Below are positions 56,372-64,000 of a stretch of 64,000 bases of DNA, piece after piece; position 1 is the stretch's first letter, and the number at the start of each line of letters is the position of its first letter. The DNA lies in assembly GCA_963841635.1 (NCBI GenBank), contig CAWJDO010000002.1, positions 682,001 to 746,000 on the forward strand, read 5' to 3'. The position numbers and the translations under genes are program-made. Under the pieces are notes generated by a model. It did no database searches. It was not told the DNA's origin and saw nothing but the letters and a program-made list of their open reading frames with translations. The stretch is from DASWZN01 sp963841635 (GTDB lineage: Bacteria; Acidobacteriota; Terriglobia; Bryobacterales; Bryobacteraceae).

Positions 56372-57048
56372 GCGCTCTCCTTTGTCAGCAGGTACCCCAC
56401 GCCTCGCATCGGCCGTATCAGAATGCCCGCCCGATCGAGCTTCTTCCGAAGATGACTGACGTGAACCTCGAGCGAGCGCTCGAACGGCGTGGCCGGACGC
56501 TGGTAGAGCACCGCGCAGACCTGGTCGCGCGTCACTACCCGGCCCGCCGAGCGAACCAGAAGGTCAAGGATAGCGAACTCCGTTGCCGTCATGGCGAAGG
56601 GCTCGTCTCCGACCCAGGCCTTGCCGCTGGTGCGATCGAGCCGCAGGTCGCCGACCGTGGCCACCTCCGGTTCGCCCGAGGCGGCATGCCCCGAGCGGCG
56701 CAGCACGGCCCGCACACGCGCGAGTAGTTCCTCGGCGCCGAACGGTTTGGGCAGATAGTCGTCGGCGCCCGCGTTCAGGCCCGCCACCCGGTCCTGCTCC
56801 GTGTTCCTGGCGGTCAGCATGATCACCGGAACCGCGGAGCGCCGGCGCAGTTGCCGCAGCACTTCGAACCCGTCCAGCACGGGCAGCATGACGTCCAGCA
56901 GCACGAGGTCGAAGCTGCCCTCGATCGCGCGCGCCAGTCCGCGTCCGCCATCGAGAACCGATTCCAGCGCAAAGCCGGCTTCGGAAAGAACATCGGCGAT
57001 CAACTCGCAAAGGGCCGAGTCATCGTCCACCAGAAGGATCGTCTGCAC
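56368..57048 (-). CDS. OmpR-family response regulator
   Basis: 226 aa. Receiver with Asp52 (DLVLLDVMLPVLDG) and Lys in YLPKPFGAEELLARV, then a winged-helix DNA-binding domain (LRLDRTSGKAWVG, LTATEFAILDLLVRSAGRVV). It pairs with the kinase encoded downstream. The GTG start lies right after a tandem 10-bp repeat (57049-57068), which may be an autoregulatory site. Confidence 0.92.
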   Translation of the reverse strand: MQTILLVDDDSALCELIADVLSEAGFALESVLDGGRGLARAIEGSFDLVLLDVMLPVLDGFEVLRQLRRRSAVPVIMLTARNTEQDRVAGLNAGADDYLPKPFGAEELLARVRAVLRRSGHAASGEPEVATVGDLRLDRTSGKAWVGDEPFAMTATEFAILDLLVRSAGRVVTRDQVCAVLYQRPATPFERSLEVHVSHLRKKLDRAGILIRPMRGVGYLLTKESA

Positions 57049-57068
57049 TTCTAGCGTATTCTAGCGTG
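57049..57068. promoter_or_regulatory. Tandem 10-bp repeat before the response regulator
   Basis: TTCTAGCGTA-TTCTAGCGTG occurs directly before the response-regulator GTG (on the other strand). OmpR-type regulators bind direct repeats of about 10-11 bp, so this is a candidate binding site, or it may overlap the promoter (-10-like TAGAAT). Confidence 0.45.
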
Positions 57069-57151
57069 CGCCCGCGCCCGTTTCCGTTCCGTGCGGCACC
57101 TTTAACCAATCTTGAGGTTACTTCCGGTACCAACTGCCGTCTACTAGAAGT

Positions 57152-57475
57152 ATGGAAAGACTATTCACGCGCCTTCTTACAGTCGGGCTTCTCGCGGGTT
57201 CGCTCGCTATGGCCGCGACCTTCAAGTTCAATCTGTCTGACCCGGTCCAGGCCGGCAAGACGCAACTGCGGCCCGGCAAGTATTTCATTGACGTGACCGG
57301 GACGACCGCCGTGCTGAAAGACAAAGCCGGCAAGACGATCGATGTCAAGGCAAAGGTTGAGCAGCTGGGTGCCAAGGCTGCAGCCACGACGTTCGGTATC
57401 AGCGACGAAGCGGGCGCCAGGAAGCTCGCGTCCATCACCCTGGGCGGCTCCCAGCTTCGCGTCATATTTGAATAG
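57152..57475 (+). CDS. Small exported protein
   Basis: 107 aa. Signal peptide (LLTVGLLAGSLAMAA) then a beta-rich domain (TFKFNLSDPVQAGKTQLRPG, ASITLGGSQLRVIFE). Such small one-domain proteins are frequent in Acidobacteria; no motif is known to me. Divergent from the two-component operon, with 103 bp between starts, so it may be a target of that regulator. Confidence 0.6.
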   Translation: MERLFTRLLTVGLLAGSLAMAATFKFNLSDPVQAGKTQLRPGKYFIDVTGTTAVLKDKAGKTIDVKAKVEQLGAKAAATTFGISDEAGARKLASITLGGSQLRVIFE

Positions 57476-57536
57476 GGGGCTCCTGCGGCCGCTCGGCGCA
57501 GGATTGGAGTCGCATCCATCCCGTAGCCGTGCGGCA

Positions 57537-57585
57537 GATGACCGGGGCGCGGACCGACCTGCCGAAGTTCCGCGCCCCGGTCATC
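57537..57585. terminator. 17-bp perfect hairpin (terminator-like)
   Basis: GATGACCGGGGCGCGGA (57537-57553) pairs perfectly with TCCGCGCCCCGGTCATC (57569-57585) around a 15-base loop. No T-run follows, so it is not a classical intrinsic terminator. It separates the small exported gene from the ars operon. Confidence 0.55.
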
Positions 57586-57646
57586 CCTCGATCGACACCC
57601 CGCCCCACCCCGCCTCTCCTGTCCACCCAGTAACCTCGTTGCCCTC

Positions 57647-57680
57647 TTGACACCGTTCCATGTTTCTAGTATCATAGAAA
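57647..57680 (+). promoter_or_regulatory. arsR promoter and operator
   Basis: TTGACA (57647-57652) and TATCAT (57670-57675) are spaced by 17 bp, a good sigma-70 promoter. The inverted repeat TTTCTA (57663-57668) ... TAGAAA (57675-57680) overlaps the -10, a fitting place for ArsR repression. Confidence 0.65.
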
Positions 57681-57689
57681 TACACTTCG

Positions 57690-58043
57690 ATGAAACAGAA
57701 ACCAGATCCCGAACTGACCGCGCGCTACGCCGACATGCTGGCCGCCATGGGTAACGATGCGCGGCTCGGCATCATGCGGCTTCTGCTCTCCGCTTATCCG
57801 GATGGAATGGTGGTGGGCGACATTCAGGCGGAGATGGGGATCCCCGGCTCCACGCTCTCGCACCACCTGGAGAAGCTCCGCGCCGAGGGGCTCGCGGACC
57901 AGCGGCGCGATGGCACCTTCCTGTGGTATTCCGCCAATGCGGCCGCGCTTCAGGACCTGCTCACCTTCCTGTACGCCGAGTGCTGCACCCGGAACAAAGC
58001 CGTCAAGCCCGAGTCGATCTTGAAGGCATGCAAGTGTTCGTGA
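57690..58043 (+). CDS. arsR: ArsR-family metalloregulator
   Basis: 117 aa winged-helix repressor (MVVGDIQAEMGIPGSTLSHH and EKLRAEGLADQRRDG). It has no ELCVCDLxxxL-like Cys motif on the DNA-recognition helix; instead two C-terminal clusters, AECCTRN and KACKCS, may sense As(III). It sits first in the ars operon behind its own operator. Derepression by arsenite is expected. Confidence 0.9.
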   Translation: MKQKPDPELTARYADMLAAMGNDARLGIMRLLLSAYPDGMVVGDIQAEMGIPGSTLSHHLEKLRAEGLADQRRDGTFLWYSANAAALQDLLTFLYAECCTRNKAVKPESILKACKCS

Positions 58044-58059
58044 CGAAAGGAGAACGTAA

Positions 58060-58875
58060 ATGGAAATCAAAGACGTGGTCAAAGAGAGATACGGAGAGCA
58101 CGCCCTGCGCGTGATCTCCGGCAGCGGCGCCTCTTGTTGCTGCGGTTCCAAGGCTGCGCCCGAGGGTGCGGTGGACCCGATCACCGCCGACCTCTACGAC
58201 GAACAACAGAAATCCGGCCTGCCCGCGGAGGCCGTGCTGGCGTCGCTCGGCTGCGGGAATCCCACCGCGCTGGCGCAACTGAGCCCCGGCGAGGTGGTTC
58301 TCGATCTGGGCTCTGGAGGCGGCATCGACGTTCTGCTCTCCGCCAAACGCGTTGGCCCCACCGGCAAGGCCTACGGCCTGGATATGACGGACCAGATGCT
58401 GGCGCTGGCTCGCGAGAACCAGAAGCGCTCCGGCCTCGAGAATGTCGAGTTCCTGAAAGGCGAGATCGAGAGCATTCCGCTCCCTGAAGCGAGCCTGGAC
58501 GTCATCATTTCGAACTGCGTCATCAACCTCTCGACCGATAAGGACCGCGTGCTGGCCGAGGCGTTTCGAGTGCTCAGGCCCGGCGGACGGCTGGCAGTCT
58601 CCGATGTGGTCGTTCGCGGAGAGATGCCGCCCGAGATCCGTCGCAGCGTGGAACTATGGGCGGGCTGCATGGCGGGCGCGCTCGAGGAAGACATCTACCG
58701 CGAGAAACTCGCACGCGCCGGTTTCGTAGAGATCGATATCGAGCCGACCAGGGTTTACAGCACCGAAGACGCCCGAGAGTCCCTCGAGAGCAACGGCTTC
58801 GACGCAGACGCGCTGGCGCCGCTGGTAGACGGCAAGTTCGCCGCCGCCTTCATCCGCGCCCGCAAGCCGCTATGA
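58060..58875 (+). CDS. arsM: Arsenite S-adenosylmethionine methyltransferase
   Basis: 271 aa. SAM-binding motif VVLDLGSGGGIDVLL; arsenic-related Cys in GASCCCGS, SLGCGNP, ISNCVINL and WAGCMAGAL, the pattern of ArsM. It methylates As(III) to volatile or less toxic forms. It lies 16 bp after arsR with a GGAGAACG site, and its stop overlaps the acr3 ATG. Confidence 0.93.
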   Translation: MEIKDVVKERYGEHALRVISGSGASCCCGSKAAPEGAVDPITADLYDEQQKSGLPAEAVLASLGCGNPTALAQLSPGEVVLDLGSGGGIDVLLSAKRVGPTGKAYGLDMTDQMLALARENQKRSGLENVEFLKGEIESIPLPEASLDVIISNCVINLSTDKDRVLAEAFRVLRPGGRLAVSDVVVRGEMPPEIRRSVELWAGCMAGALEEDIYREKLARAGFVEIDIEPTRVYSTEDARESLESNGFDADALAPLVDGKFAAAFIRARKPL

Positions 58876-59918
58876 GCCGAACCGGCGCACGGCTCTCGTT
58901 CCTCGACCGCTATCTGACGGTCTGGATCTTCCTGGCCATGGCGACCGGGGTCGCGGCGGGGGTCGGCCTGCCTGGCGTGGTAAGGCTGATCACGCAATTC
59001 CAGGTTGGCACCACGTCCATCCCGATCGCCGGCGGGTTGATCCTCATGATGTACCCGCCTCTGGCGAAGGTCCGCTACGAGGAAATGGGCGAGGTGTTCC
59101 GGAACCGCAAGGTCCTGCTGCTCTCGCTCGTTCAGAACTGGGTGATCGGGCCGGTGCTGATGTTCGCCCTGGCGATCGTGTTTCTGCGCGACAAGCCCGA
59201 GTATATGGCGGGCCTGATCCTGATCGGCCTGGCGCGCTGCATCGCCATGGTGATCGTGTGGAACGAACTGGCGGGTGGGGACACGGAGTACGCCGCGGGC
59301 CTGGTCGCGTTCAACTCCGTCTTCCAGGTGCTGTTCTACTCGGTCTACGCGTGGATCTTCGTGACGGTGCTGCCGCGCTGGTTCGGATTGAAAGGCGCCG
59401 CCGTGGACATCACCATCGGCGAAATCGCGCGCAGCGTCTTCATCTATCTCGGCATTCCGTTCCTGGCGGGGATTGCGACGCGGTTCGCCCTGGTCCGTGC
59501 GCGCGGCCGCGAGTGGTATGAGAAGCAGTTCGTGCCGCGGATTAGCCCGCTGACGCTGGTGGCGCTGCTGTTCACCATCGTCGTGATGTTCTCGCTCAAG
59601 GGCGACACCATCGTCCGCCTGCCACTCGACGTGCTGCGGATCGCCGTTCCACTGCTCATTTACTTTGTCGTGATGTTCCTGGTGTCGTTCTGGATGGGAC
59701 ACCGGCTCGGCGCGGACTACCCGAAGACGGCCACGCTCTCCTTCACCGCGGCGAGCAACAACTTCGAGCTGGCGATTGCGGTGGCCGTGGCGGTGTTCGG
59801 CATCCACTCCGGAGTAGCGTTCGCTGCCGTGGTGGGGCCGCTGGTGGAGGTGCCGGTTCTGATCTCGCTGGTGAACCTGTCGCTGCGCTTCGAGAAGCGC
59901 TTTTGGAAACGGGCATGA
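58872..59918 (+). CDS. acr3: Arsenite efflux transporter Acr3
   Basis: 348 aa, about 10 membrane helices. The Acr3 signature is seen: the conserved Cys in IGLARCIAMVIVWNELA, GGDTEYAAGLVAFNS and the FTAASNNFELAIAV stretch. It extrudes As(OH)3 across the inner membrane. ATG overlaps the arsM stop (ATGA). Confidence 0.95.
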   Translation: MSRTGARLSFLDRYLTVWIFLAMATGVAAGVGLPGVVRLITQFQVGTTSIPIAGGLILMMYPPLAKVRYEEMGEVFRNRKVLLLSLVQNWVIGPVLMFALAIVFLRDKPEYMAGLILIGLARCIAMVIVWNELAGGDTEYAAGLVAFNSVFQVLFYSVYAWIFVTVLPRWFGLKGAAVDITIGEIARSVFIYLGIPFLAGIATRFALVRARGREWYEKQFVPRISPLTLVALLFTIVVMFSLKGDTIVRLPLDVLRIAVPLLIYFVVMFLVSFWMGHRLGADYPKTATLSFTAASNNFELAIAVAVAVFGIHSGVAFAAVVGPLVEVPVLISLVNLSLRFEKRFWKRA

Positions 59919-60358
59919 AGCGCATCCTGGTCCTGTGCACCGGCAACTCGGCCCGCAGCCAGATGGCCGAGGGCTTCCTGCGGTCGTTCGACTCGGGTCT
60001 GGAAGTGCACTCTGCCGGCACCCAACCCGCCGAGCGCGTCCATCCGGCCGCCGTACAAGCGATGGCCGAGGCCGGCATCGACATCGGCGCTGCGCGCCCG
60101 AAATCCGTCGAGCAATTCCTCGAGCAGCGGTTCGATTTCGTGATCACAGTCTGCGACCACGCCAACCAGACCTGCCCTGTCTTCACCGGCCAAGTGCGTC
60201 GGCGCGTGCACATCGGCTTCGACGATCCCGCCGCCCTCCGCGGCACGGACGAAGAGGTTCTGGCAGCCTTCCGCCGCGTCCGCGACGAGATCGAAGAGCG
60301 TCTGTGGAGCTTCTACGAGAGCGCGATCGCGCCGCCGCGAGCGAAGGCCGAACCGTGA
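59915..60358 (+). CDS. arsC: Thioredoxin-type arsenate reductase / LMW phosphatase-like
   Basis: 147 aa. Low-molecular-weight phosphatase fold with the P-loop LCTGNSARSQMAEG (catalytic Cys, then Arg), a second Cys pair in VCDHANQTCPVF and FDDPAALRGTDEE. It reduces As(V) to As(III), which feeds Acr3 and ArsM. ATG overlaps the acr3 stop by four bases, the last gene of the operon. Confidence 0.9.
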   Translation: MKRILVLCTGNSARSQMAEGFLRSFDSGLEVHSAGTQPAERVHPAAVQAMAEAGIDIGAARPKSVEQFLEQRFDFVITVCDHANQTCPVFTGQVRRRVHIGFDDPAALRGTDEEVLAAFRRVRDEIEERLWSFYESAIAPPRAKAEP

Positions 60359-60374
60359 CGGCCCCGCTGAACCG

Positions 60375-60596
60375 TTACTTGGAGGGCATGACGATCTTCG
60401 AGACGGCGATCGCGTCGCCGTTCATTTCGCCCGTCAGTCTTGCCGTGTAACCGGCGTGCTCCTCTAAACCGCCGAAGTCCTGGTTGGCAACGCTGTACAC
60501 CTTGTCGCCTTTCACGAAGGCCAGGGTGCAATCGCGATCGGAGCTGTGCCGCGGCGCGCAGGATCTGCCAGAGCATGCAGGTTTTGCCCTCCCCAT
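60375..60596 (-). pseudogene. Remnant of a small exported protein
   Basis: The last 50 codons (CTLAFVKGDKVYSVANQDFG..., ending SKIVMPSK) match the C-terminal half of small exported proteins common in Acidobacteria, but the signal peptide and N-terminal Cys/His part are missing or replaced by unlike, basic sequence. It looks like a 5'-truncated copy. It is convergent with arsC. Confidence 0.5.
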
Positions 60597-60638
60597 CCGA
60601 TTCGCCAGCGGCCGAATGCGCTAAAATCGGCAACGGCA

Positions 60639-61892
60639 ATGTCCGCCGAAAACGCCGTGCGCCTCTCCCGCTACCAGATCCTCGTCCTCGTCGTCGCCTG
60701 GCTCGGGTGGATCTTCGACTCGATGGATTCCACCATCTACAACCTCGTGCTGACGCCCGCGCTGCGCGAGCTGCTCGGAACGCGCGGCACGCCCGACAAC
60801 ATCGGCTGGTATGGCGGCATCATTCTCGCCATCTTCCTGGTGGGCTGGGCGGTGGGCGGAGCGCTGTTCGGCGTCCTGGCGGACACCATGGGCCGCGCGC
60901 GCACGCTGGTGATCACCATCCTCATCTACGCCGTGTTCACGGGACTCGCGGGCTTCTCGCATACCTGGTGGCAGCTCGCCATCTACCGGTTCCTGACCGC
61001 GCTCGGCATCGGCGGCGAGTGGGCCGCGGGCGCGACGCTGGTGGCAGAGGTCTGGCCGGAATCACTCCGCGTGCGAGGCGCGGGCTTGCTGCAATCGGCG
61101 TGGGGCGCCGGCTACTTCCTGGCTGCGGGAGTAGGCGCGCTGCTTTCGCACCGCAGCTGGCGCGTCATGTTCTTCGTGGGACTGGCGCCGGCTCTGGTCG
61201 CCCTCCTCGTGCGCCTGAAGGTGCGTGAGCCGGAGCGGTGGCAAAGCGCCCGGCAATCCGCGGAGCGGCGCTTCACCATGCTGGAGCTGTTCCGCCCGGA
61301 GCACCGCCGCGACACCGCCGTAGGCGCGGCCCTGGCCCTGGTCGCGGTCTTCGGATTGTGGGGCGCCACCAACTGGACCCCGTCGTTCATTCGCGAACTG
61401 CTCGGACCGCGGCGGCTGGATCCCTCACGCCTGACCCAACTCACCAGCTACGCCGTGATGAGCCTGAACGCAGGCTCGATCGCGGGGTATTTCGCTTTCC
61501 CGCCGCTGGCCGAACGCATCGGGCGAAGGCTCGCGTTTCTGGTAATGCTCACCGGCTGCGCCCTGATATTGCCAATCACGTTTCTGGCGGGATGGACGTA
61601 CAGCGCCATCTTGCTCGTTCTGCCCGCATTGGGCTTCTTCACCAACGGCATCTTCAGCGGATTCCCGGTGTACCTGCCTGAGTTGTTCCCCACGCGCATC
61701 CGCGCCACCGGCGCCGGATTCTGTTTCAACGCCGGCCGGGTGCTCGCGGCCAGCGGCCCGTTCCTGACGGGCGTGCTGATCGTCCGCCTGGGCAGCTTCG
61801 CCCGCGCGTTGAGCTCCATCGCCGTCATCTACGTTTGCGGGATGGCGGTCCTGCTGTTCGCCCGTGAAACGCGGGGGCAAGCGCTGGAGTAA
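60639..61892 (+). CDS. MFS transporter (sugar/organic acid type)
   Basis: 417 aa with twelve membrane helices. MFS motifs are present: GVLADTMGRARTLV between TM2 and TM3, RFLTALGIGGEWAAG in TM4-5, and SGFPVYLPELFPTRIRATG in the second half, as in the metabolite:H+ symporter (MHS/sialate-like) families. DSMDSTIYNLVL in TM1 is typical of these. The substrate is unknown. ATG 60639 begins MSAENAVRLSRYQ. Confidence 0.9.
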   Translation: MSAENAVRLSRYQILVLVVAWLGWIFDSMDSTIYNLVLTPALRELLGTRGTPDNIGWYGGIILAIFLVGWAVGGALFGVLADTMGRARTLVITILIYAVFTGLAGFSHTWWQLAIYRFLTALGIGGEWAAGATLVAEVWPESLRVRGAGLLQSAWGAGYFLAAGVGALLSHRSWRVMFFVGLAPALVALLVRLKVREPERWQSARQSAERRFTMLELFRPEHRRDTAVGAALALVAVFGLWGATNWTPSFIRELLGPRRLDPSRLTQLTSYAVMSLNAGSIAGYFAFPPLAERIGRRLAFLVMLTGCALILPITFLAGWTYSAILLVLPALGFFTNGIFSGFPVYLPELFPTRIRATGAGFCFNAGRVLAASGPFLTGVLIVRLGSFARALSSIAVIYVCGMAVLLFARETRGQALE

Positions 61893-61905
61893 GCTCGCCC
61901 TCAGC

Positions 61906-61931
61906 ACCGAACCGAGACGGTCAGGGAGCGG
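61906..61931 (-). repeat. REP-like element, copy 6
   Basis: ACCGAACCGAGACGGTCAGG-GAGCGG between the MFS and GT-C-like genes. It supplies the last few codons and the stop of the latter. Confidence 0.8.
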
Positions 61932-63426
61932 CCCGCTCGCTGACCGACAAAACCTCGAACATCACCCGCCCGTGCGCATCCATCACGTGCGCCGCCGGAA
62001 CCAGCCGGACTCCCGCGGCCCGGGCCGATTCCTCGAGCGTCCGCGAGCGTTCTGGATACAGCGTGAACCCGCTGGCGTGCCTCACAATCCGCAGGTTCTT
62101 CCCACCGTTCTCCTGGAACGCGGCGGCCGCGATCCGGTCCTGCACAATCCTGATCCGGCCCTCGGACAGCGCCCGCAGCGGCTCCTCGATCCCCCAGTCC
62201 GCCGCGACGACGTCCGTGACGTGCTCGTTGCGCAACTCCCGATCCAGGCCGTAGATGGCATCGGTCCAGTACACGGTGAGCCCGTTCGACGCCATCTGGA
62301 GCCGATAGGCCACGGTCAGCAGGACGCCGGCACCGAGCACCGCGGCCACCACGCACACGCCGGTCTTGCGAAGCCAGCCCGCAACAGCAACCCCGGGAAT
62401 GAATGTTGCCGCGACGATCAGGTGCGGCAGCGGATAGAGCAGTACGATGTGCTGCGGACCAGCCCCCGCGTTCCGGAACGGCAGCATCGCCAGAAACGTG
62501 AACAGGCCGGCCATCCAGGCGAACTGGAGGAGCCGTCTCCTTCGCTTGTCCGCACCCGCCCACGGCAGCACCAGGGCCGACGCCAGCAGCGCGACCGCCA
62601 GAAGGTCACGCCGGGGCGCCGGAGACTTCTCGAACATGTACCCGTTGAACACGCTGCCATCCAGCGTCCTCACCGCGGCCGCGATCTTGAAGCCGGGGCT
62701 GTAGTCCTGCAAAGTCTCCTGCACGCGCCATGTGGCCATTCCCGAAGTGGCATTGAAGAACACGAGCGGCAACGATCCGATCGCGAAGCCGCAGGCGAGG
62801 ATCACGATCGTGCGCGGACGCACCCGTCCGATGCGGTCTCGAAACACGATGCCCGCCGCAACCAGAGCGCCGGCCAGGCCGAACAGGAAGACAGCCTTGT
62901 TCCAAACCAGGAATCCCGCCACGAATCCCGCGGCGGCCAGCACCGCGACGCCGGGCCGTTCCACGGCGCGTACCGCCAGGTTCGCCAGCAAAACCCAACC
63001 GAAGATCTGAACCGCGGCGGGCCCCCAGTCGAGACTTGTCGACAGCACGAACGTCGTGTCCGCCGCGAGCAGCGCTGTGGCCACAATCGCCGTCCGCCGG
63101 TCCGCGACTCGGGAGACCAGACGCAGGAACAGGTACAAGGTCAAACAACTCAAAAGGACGACCGGCAGGCGCACCGCTACCGGGCCAGGCGGCAGCAACG
63201 GCACGAGCCAGGAATAGGCGAGCGATTTGGTGGCGCCCAGGTACGGCATGAGCATGAGCGGAACGCGGCCAAGCGCGGTATCCCAGGAGAATGCGGACCA
63301 ATGGGGCGGGAACAGCGGACCCAGGAACATCACTTCGTCCGCGTTGAAGCCCACGAACGGGACGAAAAGCATCGCCTCGATCACCAGCACAGCGGAGAAG
63401 GCAACGCCCCTCCAACGCTCGGTCAT
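61921..63426 (-). CDS. Multi-pass membrane protein, GT-C (ArnT/PMT)-like
   Basis: 501 aa. About nine to eleven membrane helices, and an acidic pair in the first loop (VGFNADEVMFLG) in the position used by GT-C glycosyltransferases of the ArnT/PMT (GT39/GT83) type. The soluble C-terminal domain (about 400-501) fits the same class. A lipid-linked sugar donor would be used; the acceptor is unknown. The last codons before the stop (...ERAAP) are read from a REP-like element. Confidence 0.65.
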   Translation of the reverse strand: MTERWRGVAFSAVLVIEAMLFVPFVGFNADEVMFLGPLFPPHWSAFSWDTALGRVPLMLMPYLGATKSLAYSWLVPLLPPGPVAVRLPVVLLSCLTLYLFLRLVSRVADRRTAIVATALLAADTTFVLSTSLDWGPAAVQIFGWVLLANLAVRAVERPGVAVLAAAGFVAGFLVWNKAVFLFGLAGALVAAGIVFRDRIGRVRPRTIVILACGFAIGSLPLVFFNATSGMATWRVQETLQDYSPGFKIAAAVRTLDGSVFNGYMFEKSPAPRRDLLAVALLASALVLPWAGADKRRRRLLQFAWMAGLFTFLAMLPFRNAGAGPQHIVLLYPLPHLIVAATFIPGVAVAGWLRKTGVCVVAAVLGAGVLLTVAYRLQMASNGLTVYWTDAIYGLDRELRNEHVTDVVAADWGIEEPLRALSEGRIRIVQDRIAAAAFQENGGKNLRIVRHASGFTLYPERSRTLEESARAAGVRLVPAAHVMDAHGRVMFEVLSVSERAAP

Positions 63427-63461
63427 GACGGATCTCGAACCAAGGTATCACGGCCTCCAGC

Positions 63462-63484
63462 ACCGAGCCGCGATCGTGAGGGCG
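63462..63484 (-). repeat. REP-like element, copy 7 (degenerate)
   Basis: ACCGAGCCGCGATCGTGAGG-GCG, 20 bp before the next copy. Confidence 0.6.
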
Positions 63485-63504
63485 TCGCCATGACGGCCTT
63501 CAAT

Positions 63505-63530
63505 ACCGAACCGCGACCGCAAGGGAGCGG
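63505..63530 (-). repeat. REP-like element, copy 8
   Basis: ACCGAACCGCGACCGCAAGG-GAGCGG, close to consensus, in tandem with copy 7 in the gap between the GT-C-like gene and the anti-sigma gene. Confidence 0.8.
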
Positions 63531-63633
63531 GGCCGAAGGAGACTCTCGCAGAAGTGTATGGCTGTGGTACAGGAAAGGTGCGGCACCGCCGAGCGGCGCT
63601 CACACCCGCCGGGGGTCGCCCCGCGTCCCGTTG

Positions 63634-63867
63634 CTAAGCGCGCGCCCGTTTGTGCAAGGCGGCGACGAGGCGGTCGTGCACGCCCGCGGGCATTTGATAG
63701 GGGTCTACGCCGCGGTAGATCTGGATGGTCTTCTTGGTCGTGTCGCAGACCACCCAGCAGTTCGGGCACTCGCTCAGATGATGTTCGAGTTCCTGCCTGA
63801 GCCCAGCCTCAACGCTGCCGTCGAGGTACTCATTGAGCTCGCTGAGGAAGTCCTTACATGTAACCAA
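63634..63867 (-). CDS. Zinc-finger anti-sigma factor
   Basis: 77 aa. The ZAS/zf-HC2 pattern is plain: Cys in VTCKDFLSEL, then HHLSECPNC (H-x3-C-x2-C). It would hold the ECF sigma factor encoded directly upstream until a signal arrives; there is no membrane segment, so the signal is sensed in the cytosol, perhaps redox through the zinc Cys. The TTG start overlaps the sigma gene by 14 bp. Confidence 0.85.
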   Translation of the reverse strand: MVTCKDFLSELNEYLDGSVEAGLRQELEHHLSECPNCWVVCDTTKKTIQIYRGVDPYQMPAGVHDRLVAALHKRARA

Positions 63868-64000
63868 AGAAATCGTCCCCTTTCCGCTTAAAATAGCGGG
63901 TTAGTTTCTCTCTCAGCCTCAAACGCGCCCGAAGGAGCCGGCTCTTCACCGCGGGAATCGACAGATTCAACGCAGCCGCGGTCTCTTCAGTCGAAAGCTC
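63854..64000 (-). CDS. ECF sigma factor, C-terminal part
   Basis: The last 48 codons of the gene read in from the window edge: ELSTEETAAALNLSIPAVKS with RLLRARLRLREKL, the helix-turn-helix of region 4 that contacts the -35 box. The rest lies outside. Its stop (TAA at 63854-63856) lies inside the anti-sigma gene, so the pair is co-translated. The sigma/anti-sigma pair forms a self-regulated operon by family habit. Confidence 0.9.
   Translation of the reverse strand, partial: ELSTEETAAALNLSIPAVKSRLLRARLRLREKLTRYFKRKGDDFFGYM

Noticed and set aside
1..64000. CRISPR array
   Set aside because: No regular series of repeats with equal spacers was found; the repeats seen are dispersed or tandem without spacers.
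1..64000. tRNA or rRNA genes
   Set aside because: No cloverleaf with a CCA-type end or rRNA-like stretch was recognised by eye; a covariance search could still find one.

Overview
The window is GC-rich, densely coded DNA. It mixes conserved housekeeping genes (ileS-lspA-lgt, mutS2, recG, rsmD, folE, thiD) with many exported proteins of the IPT/TIG, propeller, Sel1 and choice-of-anchor types, frequent GTG/TTG starts, and several families of short dispersed palindromic repeats. That mix suggests an Acidobacteriota chromosome, most likely of the Bryobacterales / Ca. Solibacter type. This is inferred from gene content and style, not from a marker comparison.

Layout. 1-355: 3' end of an ABC transporter ATPase. 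356-2400: an intact insertion sequence (DUF6788-like small ORF plus DDE transposase) with perfect inverted ends and a target duplication. 2449-4383: a hybrid histidine kinase. 4428-12433: an accessory island of three tandem minus-strand units. Each unit is a large IPT/propeller protein ending in an HExxH metalloprotease-like tip, followed by a small membrane or exported partner gene. 12448-16636: ileS-lspA-lgt operon. 16637-20507: small genes, a solitary HicB-like protein, a lipoprotein and a vapBC module. 20508-30215: DUF465, a glycosyltransferase-GNAT fusion, TPR protein, glycoside hydrolase, Sel1 protein and a B12/radical SAM enzyme. 30410-41593: hyuA, mscS, cytochrome c, cyclophilin, YceH, HAD, thiD, a three-gene exported cluster, a GET3/ArsA ATPase pair and Bcp. 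41598-50190: a long minus-strand run (two PTPS/QueD genes, folE, recG, rsmD, NUDIX, mutS2, hicAB, DUF2059). 50254-55053: TlpA, a Tat-signal UroD-like protein, a 762-bp unexplained gap, a PQQ-like propeller and an amidohydrolase. 55046-57048: two-component system. 57690-60358: arsR-arsM-acr3-arsC arsenic operon. 60639-64000: MFS transporter, GT-C-type membrane protein, and an anti-sigma factor with the 3' end of its ECF sigma gene.

The most unusual part is the island at 4428-12433. Three paralogues share a nearly identical core, carry diverged or non-homologous HExxH tips after a conserved GNGTA junction, lack recognisable signal peptides, and are each followed at once by a different small exported or membrane gene. 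One paralogue is a mosaic of tracts from the other two, which shows gene conversion. This resembles the orphan tip-plus-partner cassette arrays of polymorphic toxin loci, but the core family is not one I know in that role. Decaying tandem duplicates are the main alternative.

Three separate families of short dispersed repeats (a REP-like element of about 26 bp, a palindromic element of about 109 bp, and tandem hairpin modules) sit between genes throughout. They sometimes supply the first or last codons of neighbouring ORFs.
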